Assembly: GCF_000733295.1 (NCBI RefSeq) | Contig: NZ_JPMI01000093.1 | Coordinates: 1 to 55,364, forward strand | Length of the DNA stretch: 55,364 nucleotides | Direction: 5' to 3' | Source: Archangium violaceum Cb vi76 | GTDB lineage: Bacteria; Myxococcota; Myxococcia; Myxococcales; Myxococcaceae | Shown here: positions 52,919 through 55,364 of the stretch, in pieces | Position numbering within the stretch: position 1 is the first letter of the stretch | Layout: every line of letters begins with the position of its first letter | Program-made: the position numbers and the translations under genes | The notes under the pieces: model-generated | The model's input: the letters and a program-made list of their open reading frames with translations, nothing else | What the model was told of the DNA's origin: nothing | Database searches by the model: none

Positions 52919-54520
52919 ATGGAGCTCTCCCCTGTCAGGACCCACCTGTCGTCGCCTCTCTCGATCAACGCGACCTCGCTCGCGTCCGATGAGGCACGCG
53001 CCTTCCTGCAGGAGCGGCTCGAGCTGCTCTTCCGGTCCCTGTTCTTCCTCACCTCCGCCTTCTATGTGGTCACCTCCGGGGCGGCGATCCTCTTCGTCGG
53101 CGTGCCCTGGGCCCACGCCCTGTTCGCGCCCAACTACGCCTTTCACCTGGTTGGCGCCTGCCTCTCGCTCATCCTCTGGATGATCTGCCGGAGGGGGCCC
53201 CTCTCCCTGCGCACCCTGTCCTGGGTGGACAGCGCCGGCCTGCTGGGCGTGCTCTTCCTGCTCAAGCTGGACGCCTACTTCGACGCGGATCCCCTGTCGC
53301 TGCTGCTCGTCACCAACGGCGCCCTCATCTCCCACTCCGTCATCGTCCCGAGCACCGTGCGCCGGGCGTTCTGGATCTCGCTGCTCGGCGCCCTGCCGGA
53401 CGGGGCCGTCGTCGCCGTGATGTCCCAGGTGCGCCAGTATTCAGGCTCGGATGTGCCCACGCTGGATGCCGTGCTCTGGAGCGGCGTGGCCGTCTTCATG
53501 TCCACCCTCGTCTCCCAGGTCATCTACGGCCTGCGCAAACAGGTGCAGGCGGCGCGCAAGCTGGGCCAGTACACGCTCATCATGCGTCTGGGCGCCGGGG
53601 CCATGGGCGAGGTCTATCTGGCCAGCCATGCCCTGCTGCGCCGCCACACCGCCATCAAGCTGCTGCGCAACGACGCGGACGGCCATGGCATGGAGCGCTT
53701 CGAGCGCGAGGTGCAGCTCACCAGCCAGCTCACCCATCCCAACACCATCGCCATCTACGACTACGGCCGCACCGCGGACGGGCTCTTCTATTACGTGATG
53801 GAGTACCTGGAGGGCGTGGACCTGGATGGGCTGCTCATGGTGGACGGGCCCCAGCCTCCCGCGCGGGTCATCCACATGTTGCGCCAGGTGTGCGGCGCGC
53901 TCGAGGAGGCGCACGGGCTGGGGCTGCTCCACCGTGACATCAAGCCCGCCAACCTGTTCCTGTGCCGGCGGCGCGGCATGCCGGACCTCGTGAAGGTGCT
54001 CGACTTCGGGCTGGTGAAGGAGGTGGGCAGCGATGACCTGTCCGCCTCGCGGGTGCACATGGTCGTCGGCACGCCGCTCTACCTGGCTCCCGAGGCCATC
54101 GTCACCCCGGGGCGGGTGGATGCGCGCGCGGACCTGTATTCGCTGGGCGCGGTGGGCTACGCGCTGCTCACCGGCTGCCACGTCTTCGAGGGCCGCACCT
54201 CGGTGGAGATCTGCTCGCACCACCTGCACACGGCGCCCACGCCCCCGGGTGCGCGGCTGGGCCGGGAGCTGCCGAGGGACCTGTGCGACGTCCTCATGCG
54301 CTGTCTGTCGAAGCACCCCGATGACCGGTTCGCCAGTGCCCGGGAGCTGCGCCTGGCGCTGGATGCGTGCGCGGACGCGGGGCGGTGGACGGAGGACGAC
54401 GCCGAGCGCTGGTGGATGATGAACGGCTCCAACATGGAGACGGCCAGGCCCCGGAGAGATCCCTCGGGCCTCACCGGGACGCAGACGCTGGTGACGCAGC
54501 TGGTGGACCGCGTGGCGTAG
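52919..54520 (+). CDS. Membrane-anchored Ser/Thr protein kinase
   Basis: The 533-aa product has an N-terminal membrane region with about five or six helices (residues 37-205, reminiscent of MASE-type sensors), including LLGVLFLLKLDAYFDADPLS. The kinase domain spans about 217-480: LGAGAMGEVYLAS loop, AIKLL Lys, HRDIKPANLFL (336-346), DFGLVKE, and PLYLAPEAI in the activation segment. All catalytic residues are present. It ends in a short Thr/Gln-rich tail. It probably senses a membrane or extracellular cue. It converges with the hydrolase gene downstream. Confidence 0.88.
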   Translation: MELSPVRTHLSSPLSINATSLASDEARAFLQERLELLFRSLFFLTSAFYVVTSGAAILFVGVPWAHALFAPNYAFHLVGACLSLILWMICRRGPLSLRTLSWVDSAGLLGVLFLLKLDAYFDADPLSLLLVTNGALISHSVIVPSTVRRAFWISLLGALPDGAVVAVMSQVRQYSGSDVPTLDAVLWSGVAVFMSTLVSQVIYGLRKQVQAARKLGQYTLIMRLGAGAMGEVYLASHALLRRHTAIKLLRNDADGHGMERFEREVQLTSQLTHPNTIAIYDYGRTADGLFYYVMEYLEGVDLDGLLMVDGPQPPARVIHMLRQVCGALEEAHGLGLLHRDIKPANLFLCRRRGMPDLVKVLDFGLVKEVGSDDLSASRVHMVVGTPLYLAPEAIVTPGRVDARADLYSLGAVGYALLTGCHVFEGRTSVEICSHHLHTAPTPPGARLGRELPRDLCDVLMRCLSKHPDDRFASARELRLALDACADAGRWTEDDAERWWMMNGSNMETARPRRDPSGLTGTQTLVTQLVDRVA

Positions 54521-54529
54521 CGCCGCTGC

Positions 54530-55300
54530 TCACTGCTCGGTGGCGAACTCCCGCCACACCTCGAGGAATGCGCGCGGCGTTTCCAGGTTGGGCGAGTGCC
54601 CCACGCCCTTCATCACGTGGTGACGGGCGCCCAGGAGGCTGGCGCAGCGTTTGCCCATGTCCACGGTGGAGAGGGGATCCGTCTCGCCGCTCACGACCAG
54701 GGAGGGGAGGGCGTGCAGGGCCTTCAGGCGCTCGCCGGGGGCCCAGTCCACCAGGGCCTGGAGCGTGGAGAGCGAGGCGTCGCGGTGCTGCTGGTGGCCC
54801 TCGTCGAGGAGCTGCTGCCACAGGGCGTCATCCGGGGCGCCCGGGGCCATGCCCCGCATGGCGGTCGCGAAGTACTCCCGGTTGTCGTGGAGGGAGAGCT
54901 GGTGCGAGGGCAGGTTGTACGCGGCGGGCATGCCCTCCACCCAGGCGGGTGCCAGCACGGTGAGCGTGTGCACGCGCTCCGGGTGCTCGAGCGCGAGCTG
55001 CATCGCCACCGCGCTGCCGAGGGAGTGGCCGATCAGGTGCACCCGCATCAGCCCCAGGGTGTCGAGCAGCCCGTGAAGGTCCGCCGCGTGTGTGGGGATG
55101 GACTGGGGGAGCGCGGGGCCGCGGGTGAGGCCGCGGCCGCGCAGATCATGGGAGATGGCGCGAAGGCCGGGTGGGAGCAGCTCCATGAAGGGCTGCCACC
55201 ACAGGCTCGTGGTCCAGTTGCCGGAAATCAGCACCAGCGGCGAGCCCTGACCGCGCTCCCGGTAGTGCACCTCGAGGTCTCCAACACGCTGCATGGGCAT
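54530..55300 (-). CDS. Alpha/beta-hydrolase
   Basis: The product is 256 aa from MPMQRVG; an upstream in-frame ATG at 55348 is possible and the true start may lie beyond the window edge. The fold is clear: oxyanion strand SPLVLISGNW, nucleophile elbow GHSLGSA (Ser), acid in SGETDPLSTVDMG and His in GVGHSPNLETP. The cap region is short. It resembles esterase/lactonase-type hydrolases, but no specific substrate is evident. Confidence 0.88.
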   Translation of the reverse strand: MPMQRVGDLEVHYRERGQGSPLVLISGNWTTSLWWQPFMELLPPGLRAISHDLRGRGLTRGPALPQSIPTHAADLHGLLDTLGLMRVHLIGHSLGSAVAMQLALEHPERVHTLTVLAPAWVEGMPAAYNLPSHQLSLHDNREYFATAMRGMAPGAPDDALWQQLLDEGHQQHRDASLSTLQALVDWAPGERLKALHALPSLVVSGETDPLSTVDMGKRCASLLGARHHVMKGVGHSPNLETPRAFLEVWREFATEQ

Positions 55301-55364
55301 GGTGGAGCGGGAGCCTAATCGCCTCCACTTCTCCGCGGCCATGGCCATTTCCCCTCTCCCTTTC

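Overview
The window is about 70% GC, densely coded, with strong third-position G/C. It is full of families typical of myxobacteria: Pkn-type Ser/Thr kinases, kinase-AAA fusions, many lipoproteins, PilZ and FHA proteins, a TIGR02265-like protein, and SitA-like lipoprotein toxins. I infer a predatory or saprophytic Myxococcota of the Cystobacter/Archangium kind. No insertion sequence, phage or CRISPR array was seen; this is chromosome with accessory islands.

Region 1 (1-6.7 kb) is the edge of a type III secretion locus: tandem hairpins, a protein with an NopE-type self-cleaving MIIA/DUF1521 domain (GDPHVD site), two LcrH/SycD-like TPR proteins flanking a DOT1-fold methyltransferase, the export gate sctV, and a membrane-anchored tandem-FHA protein. 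Region 2 (6.7-13.1 kb) holds a TPR lipoprotein, a small outer-membrane barrel, an RDD protein, a Met/Gly-rich secreted protein and a large protein with a divergent nucleotidyl-cyclase-like module.

Region 3 (13.1-23.6 kb) is the most accessory part. Two lipoprotein toxin/immunity pairs share a carrier block: a WHH nuclease-type toxin with a SUKH immunity protein, and a longer SitA-like lipoprotein with a pentapeptide-like immunity candidate. They flank a bacterial expansin and a signalling row of adenylate cyclase, Ser/Thr kinase and LysM/FecR/beta-barrel protein. The barrel gene carries a one-base frameshift in a C7 run. A duplicated palindromic operator lies at 23511-23578.

Region 4 (23.6-32.5 kb) has a SpoIIM-family membrane protein, two tandem kinase-AAA paralogues (the second truncated) and a third possible secreted-protein/immunity pair (partner with DUF4288). 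Region 5 (32.5-39.2 kb) is a tightly overlapped minus-strand operon (B-box zinc finger, DUF4129, DUF4350, MoxR, DUF58) followed by an orphan PstS. Region 6 (39.3-55.3 kb) holds HelD, a PilZ protein, a heme-oxygenase-like protein, a large Ig-like lipoprotein, paired Cys-rich lipoproteins, a discoidin-polysaccharide lyase, a CBS protein, tRNA-Gln(TTG), a cysteine-less glutaredoxin, a membrane Ser/Thr kinase and an alpha/beta hydrolase.

Starts were chosen from ribosome-binding sites, signal peptides and overlap with neighbours; several differ from the longest open frame. Family names rest on motif reading, not on database searches.
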